From: Zanthoxylum bungeanum
Taxonomy: Eukaryota; Streptophyta; Magnoliopsida; Sapindales; Rutaceae
Assembly: GCA_019454045.1 (NCBI GenBank)
Contig: SKCR01036784.1
Span: forward strand, 1-64,000
Length of the DNA: 64,000 nt
Direction: 5' to 3'
Shown: in pieces, positions 24,567 through 36,097 of the stretch
Layout of the letters: each line of letters begins with the position of its first letter
Position numbering within the stretch: position 1 is the stretch's first letter
Position numbers and translations under genes: made by a program
The notes under the pieces: model-generated
Seen by the model: the letters and a program-made list of their open reading frames with translations, nothing else
Told to the model about the DNA's origin: nothing
Databases searched by the model: none

Positions 24567-27035
24567 TCATTCAGCCCGCACAGGGGCAGGAATTTCTTCC
24601 TCAACCAGCTCAGACCTCGGGAGGATCGGCTCGACCTCGGGAGGAGGAACTGCGGCTTCAACTTCGACAGCATGAGAGACCGCTGCTTCAGGGATAGGAG
24701 GAGGGATCTCAAGGCAATCCTCGCCGGAGGCAGGAACATCAGGTCGTCCTTCTTGGGAAGCCCCGGAAGACGGAACGACTGAAATCGGGTCGGGATCCAT
24801 CACCTCCTCGGTCGTAGGAGGGAGCCACTCCCGGAACTCCTCCTCAGAAATATCCCCCTTACAAAAGCTGATGGCTGCATAAATAGGATCCATATTCAGA
24901 CTTGGCAGCACCATCGGTATCAGTTCGGCACAGTCACCAACCCCCTCAAGGCGGATGGCCTCCTTCTCGGTCTCAAGATCGGCTTCTCTCTCCTCCAGCT
25001 CGGCCTCTTTCCTCTCAAGATCATCCCGAACCCGTGCCATTTGCTCATCGTTGGCCTTCAATTTGGTTTCAACACTGGCTACCTTCGCCTTCAAAACGCC
25101 AATCTCAGATTGGGCGGCCTTCAAATCCTCCCGGGCAGTGTCGGCAAGTTTTCGCTCCAACCCGGCAGCAGCCTTGAGAGCTTTGTTTGTTTTGAAGTTC
25201 TCAATAGCAGTCGACTCAAGGTTCTTTATCACCTCCTCCCGATCAGCCAGTTTAGCCTCCACTTCTGTAAGGCGATTCTGAAGTCTCTGAGCCTGACCAC
25301 CCTCGGACAATAGACTCAGAAGGAGGTCCTTATTCTTCGCCATGTAGGTAGGTAGCCTGCACGAAAACAAAGAAAGTCAAGATATGAGATGAAGAAGACC
25401 GAGAACCGAAATCAGAAAAAAAAAAGAATAAAACTACATTTGCCATTTGAGAGCTCATCTCGGTCACCACACCTTCATGAGAGATATCCTCATATCTCGA
25501 AACCTCCCCCGGGGGAATCACCTCGGCCAATTCATTAAAAGCCGGTACTAAATGAGAAGTAGCCTCTCGGATGCCTTCTCCCAAGTCATCCACCCCGAGG
25601 ATCACGGAACCCTTGCGCTTCTTAGAGGAGCCCTCAGAAGATTTCTTCCCCCGACGGGCATCCTTCTTCTTGCCATGCACAAGCTCCTCCCCCTCCAACT
25701 CAGCCTCCTCGGCCCCGAATTGACGCCTCCTTTTTCTAAAAGGCTTCGGCGGACTGACCAACCGAGCAGACCCCGATGACTGCACACCAGGAGAAGATAG
25801 ACCCCGAGCAGCCGGCTGAACTTTCCCCTGAGATACCCTCCCAGCCTCGGCAGGTTCAGGCTGTGCCCGGGAAGTTCCCGTTTCCACATGACCGGCCTTC
25901 TTCATGGTACCAGCCAACTTCTCAAGAAACTTCGGCCTCTTTGACATACCTACAAAAAAGGGGGGAGAAGGAAATCAGGACCCGAGCATATAACAAAGAC
26001 ATCAAACACTATAAAACAAACAGAGAAGTCAAACTAAAACAGTCAGTAGACATCTACCTATCCGACCCGAGGCCTCCGAAGGGACAGCCCGAGTAAGGCC
26101 CGACTCAACAAAGGCCGCATCATTAACCAACTTCCTCCAGTGGGCAGCATACCCCCGAGCCCAATATACCCGCCTCCGAACCTGACGAGAAACCTTGGGA
26201 GCATCCCGCCAACAAGCTGGGAGGAACCAGAGAAGTTAGAAACCTAAGAAACTAAGAACGGGAATAAGAAAAAAGAGGGGTATTAAACTCCTAACCTCCC
26301 GCCCTGAAGATGTCCGGAACCGAGACGTCCTCCTCAAACGATCTCAGGACCCGAACCCAATCCCCAGTAGCCCAGAACCAAAGATCCTTGAAATTCTTGT
26401 TAGAGTCGGGGAGTTTCTGGACAAGGTTGGACGAACTCTCATAAGCAGAGAGGTAATACCAACCGTAGTGGGTCTTTGGGTTAGACTTCAAACGATATAA
26501 CCTCTTCACCTCTTCCAAAGAAGGTACACCTAAACCTGCCCGGTGCCAAACCACATATATGCCGGCCAGAATCCTCCAACTATTTAAACTCAATTGACAG
26601 GGGGCAATCTCCATCTCGGCCAGCATCCAAGCAAAATAACGTTGCATCGGCAGCCGTAGCCCACACTCGAAAAAGGCAGGAAGAAGTGCCACCGAGCCCT
26701 CGTCAGGTTGACTAGCGCGATCCATCGGGCCGGGAACTTCAAGGGCGATATCTATCGGAATATCATATCGCTGTCGAAGTAGTGCAAGGTCATCTTCAGT
26801 TATTTTGGAAGGACGGTTCATATCCAGAGCAGAGGAGCCAAGATCACCGGGCTCTGGATCCTTCCGAGGAACCCCCTTGATGGTAGGAATCTTGTTCGAT
26901 CTCAGAAGGAGTAGGGGTAGTATCAAGGTCTTCTACACTAGGTGCCCCCGAGCCCGAGGAGAGCTCCTCAGCAGGGGGAGTTGAGGTTTTAGCAGGCTTT
27001 TCAGGGGAGGAACTGCTGCCAGACATCCCTGACAT
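24567..27035 (-). pseudogene. Antisense gene of element A (putative plant transposon protein, Transposase_28-like), 4 exons
   Basis: Runs opposite to gag. Exons on the minus strand: 27035-26296, 26216-26058, 25949-25438, 25356-24567, with usable GT-AG sites. Exon 1 begins MSGMSGSSSSPEKPAKT and, after a frame change near 26,900, carries ALLRQRYDIPIDIALEVPGP, FFECGLRLPMQRYFAWMLAE and LNSWRILAGIYVVWHRAG, the signature of the putative gypsy-type transposon domain. Exon 2 encodes WARGYAAHWRKLV. Exon 3 is basic and Ser/Lys-rich (KRPKFLEKLAG). Exon 4 is a long coiled coil (ERKEAELEEREADLETEKEA). At the start of exon 4 a repeated CTAC word shifts the frame. With at least two frame changes it is probably dead. 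The function of this protein family is unknown. Confidence 0.78.
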
Positions 27036-27805
27036 CCGGAAAACAAAAAAGGAAGGGGAAGTCAGTCTATAACTAAGAAACTGCTCAGGTTTCTAAAAAC
27101 AGGTGGGTTCTAAAGAGCGCCCTAAAGCAAAATCCAACAAAGCCTTAAGTCGTTCCCTAGCAACATTCAGCAAAGAGAGCATGATTCACAACACAAAAAG
27201 AGAAGAGATCGTTCAGAAGACTTACTTGTTTTTTCTCAAAAGCCGGAGATTGAGCAGTACGGTTTGTCCGTTCCTTATGTTCGCAGCGGAGAGAAGAGCC
27301 CACGGTTGAATTCCGAGAACACAAATTTAAGCGATTCACAGAGATACTTTCGGGAAAGAAGGAGAAATTGCCAAAAAGATTGAACAGTGAAAGCCTCGTC
27401 TTCTTATAGTCATGACCAGGGGGCTCGTGACCTTTGGATCAACAGAAGGAACCCGGATGAACGCCAAGTGTCGACTGCAAAAGAGGTCTGCCAAATTTAA
27501 ACAGACGGTTGAGATCAGCACACTGTAAAAACGCCTCTACACGGTCGATTCGTTTTCTTTTTTGGCGGGAACATGACGGATGTTCGACAAGTGTCAAAAC
27601 TAGAAGAAAACCTAAAGATGATTTGATGGGCATTTAAACAGACGTGACTGTTGCGCGTCTCAAGAAAAGGTTAAAGAAGAGGCGACGCAACCTATTGATT
27701 CCACACCGAGGTCGACCCTCAACAGGTTCAAGTCAGCAACCCCATTTATATATAGTTCCCGGCACCAACTCATACACTCGTTGGAACCGAGAACTAGGGG
27801 ACAGA
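27036..27805. other. Non-coding tail of element A ending in the polypurine tract
   Basis: Could hold the promoter of the antisense gene (it lies upstream of its ATG) and ends gaactaggggacaga directly before the 3' LTR, the expected plus-strand primer. No coding signal is seen. Confidence 0.6.
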
Positions 27806-28612
27806 TGTTGATGGTGTTTTCAGGCACTATGATATTTAAAACAGCACGACGAGGACAGAAGGGTAATTCCCTGCTTGGTTGAGATCATTAAATCCAACCC
27901 GACCGCTTTGCAATAAAAGAACAAGCACCTTACGGTTTCAAACCGACCACAATAGAAATAGACCGAGCACTTTATGACCGGCAACCGATCACTTGGGTTC
28001 AGATACCCGGGCACTATCAGGTCGACAGAAGCATTCCCAGCATAAAAGACTATCATGACCGACCACATGGAGACCGACCAGACGAGCGAGATATGCTCAA
28101 AGATAATGACACCCTATTCTTACGGATAAGATAAGCAAATTATCCTACTCTCACAAGGAAATGAAGTCAGAATCCGAAAAGGAACAAGAAAAGAGAAGGC
28201 AATATTAGACTATGAATCCTTACAAGAAGAGAAGACTAAGTTCAAACTAGGATTTCTTATGCAAATAGGAGTCTGATTTCTATACTATTATAAATAGGAG
28301 GGCATAGTATGTGTAAAAGGCATCATAAAAATTGAGTGATCAGAATCATCAAGCTCTGATTTGTAAAAACAAAGAAGAGACCCGAGAAGCGTGTTGGAGT
28401 AATAAAAAGCACCATCCTGTTTTTGTCCGTGGACGTATGTCGGATCCAAATCCGCCGAACCACGTTAAATCTCCTTGTTGATTGGTGCATTTATCTGTCT
28501 TTTGCTAAATTTGCTTTTGGTCCCCCATAACCAAACAAATTCACTATTGAAGGAGGATTACCTCGGAGGTGATATTCCTGTATTACCCTGAGACCAAAAT
28601 CCACCGTCAACA
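27806..28612 (+). repeat. Element A 3' LTR
   Basis: Starts TGTTGATGGTGTTTTCAGGC and ends CCACCGTCAACA, about 98% identical by eye to the 5' LTR; followed by the ATTTT duplication. Confidence 0.93.
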
Positions 28613-29819
28613 ATTTTCAAGTAAATTTTTTTTAAAAAAAAATTAAATTGTTTAAAATACTCTTATTTTATTTTAATACTTTTAAAAAATTATTTATTAA
28701 AAATAGGAGATTGCCCATTTATCCCCTTCTGTTTTAATGGTACCGAACATGATATTAGCAGGATGAGATGATATTTTTTTTTATTGCGAAAAAAATTATG
28801 ATATAATCTTATTCCGTCCTGGTAAAATCCGGTCTCGTCCATTAAAATCTCATCATATCCTGCTAAAGTCCCGTTTCTTTTTTTGTCTATCCCGTTCTGC
28901 TAAAATCATGTCCGGTCTTGTTAAAAATTTCAAGATTTTTTTGTCTCGTTCCTCTCATTTTCAAATCGAGACATAAAAATCTGTCTTAAATCTTATCTCG
29001 AACGAGACAAATTTTCATTGGGACGGAGAAAATTGTCATCCTTACTAATAATTTTTTTCATTTAATTCAAATTATTATTATTTTTCTTACTACACTTAGA
29101 TTAAATTTTTAAGTTGCAGTTGTTTTTTTTTTTTTTGGTTATCCGTATGTTGCAATGTATATAAGAGACAAATATGTATTAAGGTCTCAATTATTTTTAA
29201 ATATTTTTTTAATAACAATATATGTTTAGGATTATATTAGGGGCAAGTGTGGAAAATATTAAAAAATAGGAACTAGGGGATAATAAGGTATTTTGAAAAC
29301 AGTAGATGATAAATTATATATATTGAAAAATAATAGGGGGAAAATGAAAATCTCTCTTATTAGAATTTGATTTCAATCTAAAAGTTAATTATACTAAACA
29401 TTAATTTTGTAATGATCGTGTAATATATATATGGAAAAAGTGAGCAAATTAATTAATTAAGAGTAGAAAAAAGAGTCCACGCATTATATTTTTTTCAAGT
29501 ACTATATGAAAGTCAACTCTTCATAATTCATATGTTACCTAACAAAGAAGTACTTTTACCTCCAAACAATGCATATAAATTTCTTTTTATTTCCATATTT
29601 TTCAATCACATATAAAGACTTAATTACTGACGGATTGGTATGATTTCTCTACGGACTAAATGTGTTTTTTTTTTTTAATGTCAACAGCTAGATTTTCTTG
29701 TGTTTATTAATAATTTGAATAGAGTATTTAGAGATTAAAAAAAAAATTTATTTTGGCTCTAATAGAAGAAGATCAAAATTTGAGTTTTGGGAGCAAAATA
29801 TTTTTAAAAGAATTAATTT
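28613..29819. other. AT-rich spacer between elements A and B
   Basis: No gene. A part at 28740-29030 repeats words such as aaaatctcatcat, tcccgtt and gagac, similar to 17905-18115, and may be an old repeat remnant. Confidence 0.55.
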
Positions 29820-30644
29820 TGTTGACGGCGGATTTTGGTCTCAGGGGCAATATGAGAATATCACTCCCGAGGAAATCCTCCCTCAATAGTGAATTTGTTT
29901 GGTTATGGGGGACCAAAGGCAAACTTAGCAGAAAAACAGATAAACACACCAATCAACAAGGAGATTTAACGTGGTTCGGTGGATTTGGATCCGACCTACG
30001 TCCACGGGCACAAACAAGATGATACTTTTATTATTCAAAATGCGCTTCTCAGACCGTTCTTTGTGTTTTACAAGTTAGAGCTTGGTGATTCTGATCTCAA
30101 CTCTACCTTGCTCTCAACTTGTTCCTCTTATTCTCTCTTTTTGTTGTTCTCCATTTTTCTTGTCCTCCCCTCTACACTCACTCTACCCTCCTATTTATAA
30201 TGGTATAGAAATCATATTCCTATTTGTACAAGAATTTCCTAGTTGAAACTATTCCTTTTTCCCATAAGGATTCATAGTCAAAACTATTCCCTTTTTCTAT
30301 AAGGATTCCTAATTGAAACTACCTTCACTTCTTTTATCCTATTTGGACACTGACTCATCAGTTTTCCCCATGAAAGTAGGATAACTTATCTTCTGGAGCA
30401 TATCCCGCCATATTCCCGGTCTTCATGAGGTCGGTCATGATGGTACTTTGTGCTGAGAATGCTTCTACCGATCTGATAGTGCTCGGTCATCCGAACCAAA
30501 GTGGTCGGTTATCGGATCATAAAGTTCTCGGCCACTCACTCATGTGGTCGGGTCGGTATTAATGATCTTGACCAAGGAGAAAATTATCCTTTTGCCCCTG
30601 TCGTGCTGTCTTAAATACCATAGTGCCTAAAAACACCATCAACA
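29820..30644 (-). repeat. Element B 3' LTR
   Basis: Plus-strand text starts TGTTGACGGCGGATTTTGG and ends AAACACCATCAACA. Related to element A's LTR but clearly diverged, mostly in the middle. Confidence 0.92.
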
Positions 30645-30859
30645 TCTGTCCCCTAGTTCTCGGTAACAACGAGTTTGCGAGTTGATGCCGGGAACTATAA
30701 AAAAGATGGTGTGCCGATGAATCCGTCGGTGGTCACTCTAGGAATCGCAGAGAAAAATGCCTTGGCTGCAAATCTGGTCCTTCCTGCCACCCTCATGTGC
30801 TCAGTCAACGAGGATTCCGATATCTATCCGTGGAGACAATGCTTTGCCCTTATGCTGAC

Positions 30860-31650
30860 GACGACCGACTCGGTGGGACGTAACCCGACCCCGAGCTGAA
30901 ATGAACACTTGGCTCCGGGGGAAATGTTACGTCCCCAGACCAAAAGGACGGACTCGGTGGGAGATGACCCGACCCCGAGCTGAGAAGAACACATGGCCCT
31001 GGGGGATGTCACGTCCCCAGACCAAAAGGACGGACTCGGTGGGACACGACCCGACCCCGAGAGCTGAGATGAACACTTGGCCCTGGGGGAATGTTACGTC
31101 CCCAGACCAAAAGGACGGACTCGGTGGGACATGACCCGACCCCGAGCTGAAAGAACACCTGGCCCTGGGGATGCACGTCCCCAGGCCAAAAGGATGGACT
31201 CGGTGGGACGTAACCCGACCCCGAGCTGAGATGAACACTTGGCCTTGAGGGAATGTTACGTCCCCAGACCAAAAGACGGACTCGGTGGGACACGACCCGA
31301 CCCCGAGCTGAGATGAACACTTGGCCCTGGGAGAATGTTATGTCCCCAGACCAAAAGGACGGACTCGGTGGGACACGACCCGACCCCGAGCTGAGATGAA
31401 CACTTGGCCCTGGGGGAATGTTACGTCCCCAGACCAAAAGGACGGACTCGGTGGGACATGACCCGACCCCGAGCTGAGAAGAACACTGGCCTTGGGGGAT
31501 GTCACGTCCCCAGACCAAAAGAACAGACTCGGTGGGACACGACCCGACCCCGAGCTGAGATGAACACTTGGCCCTGGGGGAATGTTATGTCCCCAGACCA
31601 AAAGGACGGACTCAGTGGGACGTAACCCGACCCCGAGCTGAGAGAAACCA
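30860..31650 (-). repeat. Element B tandem array 1, about ten units of 73-89 bp
   Basis: Units are marked by gactcggtgggacacgaccc and gaacacttggccctggggga. Unit length varies by indels. Open frames through it are by-products of the repeat. Three 56-bp-type units with cggaacgaatccagccc follow at about 31650-31790. Confidence 0.88.
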
Positions 31651-31790
31651 AGTGACCTCGGCGGAACGAATCCAGCCCAGAGCCAATTAACCAAGTGGCC
31701 TCGACGGAACGAATCCAGCCCAGCCTGATTAACCACGTGGTCTCGGCGGAACGAAATCCAGCCCCGAGCCAGGTAATCTTTGGGACTTGC

Positions 31791-32479
31791 TCAGAAGGGA
31801 ATTGAATCAACCTTGTGAAGCCCTACCGAATCTGGCACGGGCGTCCCCTTGCCAGACCAGCGAAAAACAAAATCAAAACTTTGAAAAATAAGACCAAAAA
31901 GATGGGGGTGACTCGGCACTTGTCCCAAAAGAAAACTTTTTACGAATGTAAACAACAGCACGGATGCCTCAAAACAGCGTCATGCTCGAGGCCTCCAAAA
32001 CACAATTCTGAATCTTTCAATTCAGTGTCCCGGCGAACCAGGATTCGGATCTGAATAGCGTTTGATTGGTAAGGGCACATCCTCTACACGTCGGTTCACT
32101 GGGGAGCCTGTGTATTGTATGAGGGCTCCTCCTTACCACGCTGGAGTAGGCACACGCTACAGGGGCACAACGCATCCCCGTGCTGCGTCTCTCGCGGATC
32201 CGGATGATGAATGGATCAAAGAGTGTCCAGGATACTAAGGGCACATTCCTCCTTAGGTCCGGCATCACTGGAGCTAGCAATCGTCACGGGGGCATCATTA
32301 TCCCCCGTGCTATGCTTTCCCACGGATCCATTACATCGGGTAAGTGAGGATCAAAGAGTGTTCGATACATTAAGGGCATATTCCTCCTTATGTTCGGGAA
32401 CACTGGAGTAAGCAATCGCCACGGGGGTATCATCCCTCCCCGTGCTATGCTTCTCATGGATCCTATGCATCGAGTATGT
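31791..32479 (-). repeat. Degenerate repeat block of element B, counterpart of 23222-23690
   Basis: Reverse-complement matches to element A include ggatcaaagagtgt words, ctggagtaagcaatcgccac and cggtaagtgaggatcaaaga-like text, plus the shared gaattcagtgtcccggcgaa-type segment near 32020. No gene is seen. Confidence 0.7.
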
Positions 32480-33245
32480 CCCTGAGGACCCCGAGCCAAG
32501 AGAGATACTTGGTTCTGGGGGAATGTCTCGTCCCCAGACCAATGAGCGTGACTCGGTGGGACGTAACCCGACCCCGAGCCGAAAAAGGCACTTGGACCTG
32601 GGGGAATGTTACGTCCCTAGTCCGAAGGGCTGACTCGGTGGGACATACCCCGATCCCGAGCTGAAAAAGGCACTTGGACCTGGGGGAATATTACGTCCCC
32701 AGTCCGAAGGGCTGACTCGGTGGGACATACCCCGACGACCCGAGCTGAAAAAGGCACTTGGACCTGGGGGAATGTTACGTCCCCAGTCCGAAGGGCTGAC
32801 TCGGTGGGACATACCCCGACCCCGAGTTGAAAAAGGCACTTGGACCTGGGGGAATGTTACGTCCCCAGTCCGAAGGGCTGACTCGGTGGGACATACCCCG
32901 ACCCCGAGCTGAAAAAGGCACTTGGACCTGGGGGAATGTTACGTCCCCAGTCCGAAGGGCTGACTCGGTGGGACATACCCCGACCCCGAGCTGAAAAAGG
33001 CACTTGGACCTGGGGGAATGTTACGTCCCCAGTCCGAAGGGCTGACTCGGTGGGACATACCCCGACCCCGAGCTGAAAAAGGCACTTGGACCTGGGGGAA
33101 TGTTACGTCCCCAGTCCGAAGGGCTGACTCGGTGGGACATACCCCGACCCCGAGCTGAAAAAGGCACTTGGACCTGGGGGAATGTTACGTCCCCAGTCCG
33201 AAGGGCTGACTCGGTGGGACGTCCCCCGACCCCGAGCTGAAAAAC
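32480..33245 (-). repeat. Element B tandem array 2, about nine units of 82 bp
   Basis: Unit contains ggcacttggacctgggggaa, tgttacgtccccagtccgaa and gggctgactcggtgggacat. Several consecutive units from about 32830 to 33200 look identical, so expansion is recent. Each unit has the dyad CTGGGGGAATGTTACGTCCCCAG (arms ctgggg/ccccag). Confidence 0.92.
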
Positions 33246-34408
33246 TAAGTGCCTTTGGCGGAGCAAAAATCCTGTCTCGAGCTGATGGCCGTCCCCCTTC
33301 GGGAGATCTTTTCTTCGCTTTCTACTAAGACAAATTTCCTGGCTACCTCTAGAGCGGTGGCATAATCCGGTGTGTCTTGGATTCTTAGATGAGTCCACAA
33401 CTTCCCGACCTTCAAACCTCCCTTGAGACTTTCTAGCGCTTCAGATGACTCGTATGCTCCGACCTCGAGCACCAAAATGTGGTATCTTTCAATAAACTTT
33501 TTCAGGGGCTCGTCATCTCCTTGCTTCATAAGTCTTAATTCTCCAATCTTCTTTTCGGGGACGCAGGCCCCCTTGAAGTGTCGTATGAATGACTTCTTAA
33601 GTTGTGTGAAGCCTCCGATGCTTCTTGGGGCTAGGCTTCTATACCATAGGATGGCCGGTCCGGCTAGTGTTAAAGGGAACACTTTACAAATGACGTCCCC
33701 CGTTACCCCTTGTACCTCCATTAGTAAGACGAAACCTTCGACGTGAGTTTTGGGATCGGTATGGCCTTTGTATGGCGCCATGGTTGGCATGCTGAATCTT
33801 TTTGGGAATTTTTCTGACCTTATTTCTTCCGTGAGGGGGGACTCATCTTTACCGTCCCGGGCATCTCCCATGTCTGTGTTGGGGAATACTCCCCATTTGG
33901 CTAGTTCCTCCCGCAACCAAGATTTCATGCTACTGTCTTTGGTTCCATGCCGCCTCTTGTGACTTCCTCTTTTTCTGTTGTCTTGGGCGTGGCGCTTCTC
34001 AAGTTCGGTATTTTCCCGTGCTCTTTCGTCGCATTCTTTCCTTTTTTCCTGGCATCGTGAGGGCTATTATAGGAGGAGTTTGGTGACGATTTGTCATCTT
34101 CTTCCTCCCACATGTCTTCAGTTTGGGAGTCTTCCTGAACCACTACAGATTTTACCCTGTAGGGGCCCCTTCTCCGGGGTCTGTCGTCCTCACTTGTATC
34201 AACAATTCTTTTTCCCTCTGCTATTTCGTTCCTTCGTCGGCTAGTCCCGGCCTCGTCGTGTGCTCCCTCTATCTTTTCCAACCGGTCTACTATGATTTTC
34301 AGCAAGGTTTGATTTTCCTTCCTTTCTTTCCTTAGGTTCTCCTCGATCTTTTTCCATCCAATCTGCGGCTGAGTTTCCTGATGATTGGTGGTTTCCGCCT
34401 TCCGCCAT
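33245..34408 (-). pseudogene. Element B gag, broken
   Basis: Begins MAEGGNHQSSGNSAADWMEK at 34408, then changes frame more than once: the second part is readable at 34300-33925 and the third at 33928-33245. The capsid core FPLTLAGPAILWYRSLAPRS and FTQLKKSFIRHFKGACVPEK is intact and very close to element A. No zinc knuckle or protease follows. Confidence 0.85.
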
Positions 34409-34461
34409 TGTCTTACTACACGAGTTGCTTTTTGTCCAGTTCCCCACAGACGGTGCCAATT

Positions 34462-35286
34462 GTTGACGGCGGATTTTGGTCTCAGGGGCAATATGGGAAT
34501 ATCACTCCCGAGGAAATCCTCCCTCAATAGTGAATTTGTTTGGTTATGGGGGACCAAAGGCAAACTTAGCAGAAAAACAGATAAACACACCAATCAACAA
34601 GGAGATTTAACGTGGTTCGGTGGATTTGGATCCGACCTACGTCCACGGGCACAAACAAGATGATACTTTTATTATTCAAAATGCGCTTCTCAGACCGTTC
34701 TTTGTGTTTTACAAGTTAGAGCTTGGTGATTCTGATCTCAACTCTACCTTGCTCTCAACTTGTTCCTCTTATTCTCTCTTTTGTTGTTGTTCTCCATTTT
34801 TCTTGTCCTCCCCTCTACACTCACTCTACCCTCCTATTTATAATGGTATAGAAATCATATTCCTATTTGTACAAGAATTTCCTAGTTGAAACTATTCCTT
34901 TTTCCCATAAGGATTCATAGTCAAAACTATTCCTTTTTCCATAAGGATTCCTAATTAAAACTACCTTCACTTCTTTTATCCTATTTGGACACTGACTCAT
35001 CAGTTTTCCCCATGAAAGTAGGATAACTTATCTTCTGGAGCATATCCCGCCATATTCCCGGTCTTCATGAGGTCGGTCATGATGGTACTTTGTGCTGAGA
35101 ATGCTTCTACCGATCTGATAGTGCTCGTTCATCCGAACCAAAGTGGTCGGTTATAGGATCATAAAGTTCTCGGCCACTCACTCATGTGGTCGGGTCGGTA
35201 TTAATGATCTTGACCAAGGAGAAAATTACCCTTTTGCCCCTGTCGTGCTGTCTTAAATACCATAGTGCCTAAAAACACCATCAACA
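34462..35286 (-). repeat. Element B 5' LTR
   Basis: Same ends as the left LTR; the primer site complement lies immediately at its left side (34441-34461), which fixes the orientation. Confidence 0.92.
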
Positions 35287-35631
35287 AAATTAATTAGAAT
35301 ATTTTTTTTTATTTCACAAAAATATTTGTGTACTCGTTTTGTCAACTTTTCTGTCATCTCGACGAGTGAAAGTTTCAACAATTTTTTCATTTCCATTTAT
35401 TTCTTTTCACGTTTATGCTACCCTTTAATTTGCTGCAGCCTCCTTAATTTTCAATTGATCAGTTTCATGTTTATATTTTGAAAGGTTACTTTCATGATTT
35501 TTGGTGTGTGATTATTGTTGTTTAGAATGTGTTATTAAATTAATCAATTTAAATATATATCATACAATCAAATTTTCACTATTATATATTCATTAAAGTA
35601 TAAACATGGAGATTTAAAAAAACCGGAAATT
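35287..35631. other. AT-rich spacer between element B and E0
   Basis: No coding or structural signal seen. The last five bases (aaatt) would be the left target duplication of E0; its right partner was not found. Confidence 0.5.
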
Positions 35632-36097
35632 TGTTGAAGTAGATGGAAAATTTAAACCAAGTTGAGATTCATCTATCCTTAAGAACTTATTAGTCCCGCC
35701 TCGTTGCTTTACGAATTTCTTGTGGCTAACGTTTTCGCAAGATTACTTGATTGCTTCTTGTAGAATGAACACTTCTTTCTTCAAGAACTTGAAATAAAGA
35801 AAAATGGTGGAAACTCTTAACTCTAGGCTTAATAAGTATGTATGTGAAAAAACGAATGATTAAAAATGAAGCCAAAAACCCCTTTTATAGGCATGAATGA
35901 GTACATTTATGTGCACCCTTTAGTTTAGGGTGTAGCCCTCCTAAATATTATACCCCTTCCTAAATCCCTTTAATGCTCAGAGTTACGTTCTTTCACTTTA
36001 GAGGATATGTCCCTTCAACTTGTCTTTCCCATAAGACACTTCTTAAGGGACATGTCTCTCCTACACTTATAAATATATATTAGAGAATTTTCCCATA
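35632..36097 (-). repeat. E0 3' LTR
   Basis: 466 bp; ends (plus text) TGTTGAAGTAGATGG on the left and ttcccata on the right, next to the purine tract complement atctcccacaattc. It contains a plausible TATA box (TATAAAAGGGG on the minus strand, near 35880). Confidence 0.7.

Larger units (their letters stand above)
20089..28612 (+). mobile_element. Element A: non-autonomous Ty3/gypsy (Tat-type) LTR retrotransposon
   Basis: Complete 8.5-kb element with TG...CA LTRs and a perfect 5-bp target duplication ATTTT (20084-20088 and 28613-28617). Order: 5' LTR, primer site, broken gag, 83-bp tandem array, longer degenerate repeats, a second array, an antisense multi-exon gene, purine tract (ctaggggacaga), 3' LTR. 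No protease, reverse transcriptase, RNase H or integrase is present, so mobilisation would need a helper in trans. A gag-containing, pol-less layout with tandem repeats and a downstream antisense frame matches what is known of the plant Tat lineage (Retand/RIRE2/Grande-like) and its derivatives. The LTRs differ at roughly 16-18 sites by eye (about 2%), so insertion is fairly young. Confidence 0.9.
29820..35286 (-). mobile_element. Element B: short non-autonomous relative of element A
   Basis: A 5.5-kb element in reverse orientation: 5' LTR on the right, 3' LTR on the left. Reading along the minus strand: 5' LTR, primer site (complement of ttccccacagacggtgccaa), broken gag, 82-bp tandem array, a block of degenerate repeats, a second tandem array, purine tract (complement of tctgtcccctagttc), 3' LTR. 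Neither pol nor the antisense gene of element A is present. The LTRs differ at about ten sites in 825 bp, so B is younger than A. The flanks aattt and aaatt do not form a perfect duplication. Confidence 0.88.

Noticed and set aside
30927..31810. Minus-strand frames of 102-169 codons rich in SSGSG and PPS
   Set aside because: By-products of element B's tandem array, with no start context or conserved domain.
29815..35291. A 5-bp target duplication for element B
   Set aside because: Flanks are aattt and aaatt, which are reverse complements rather than direct repeats, so no duplication is claimed.
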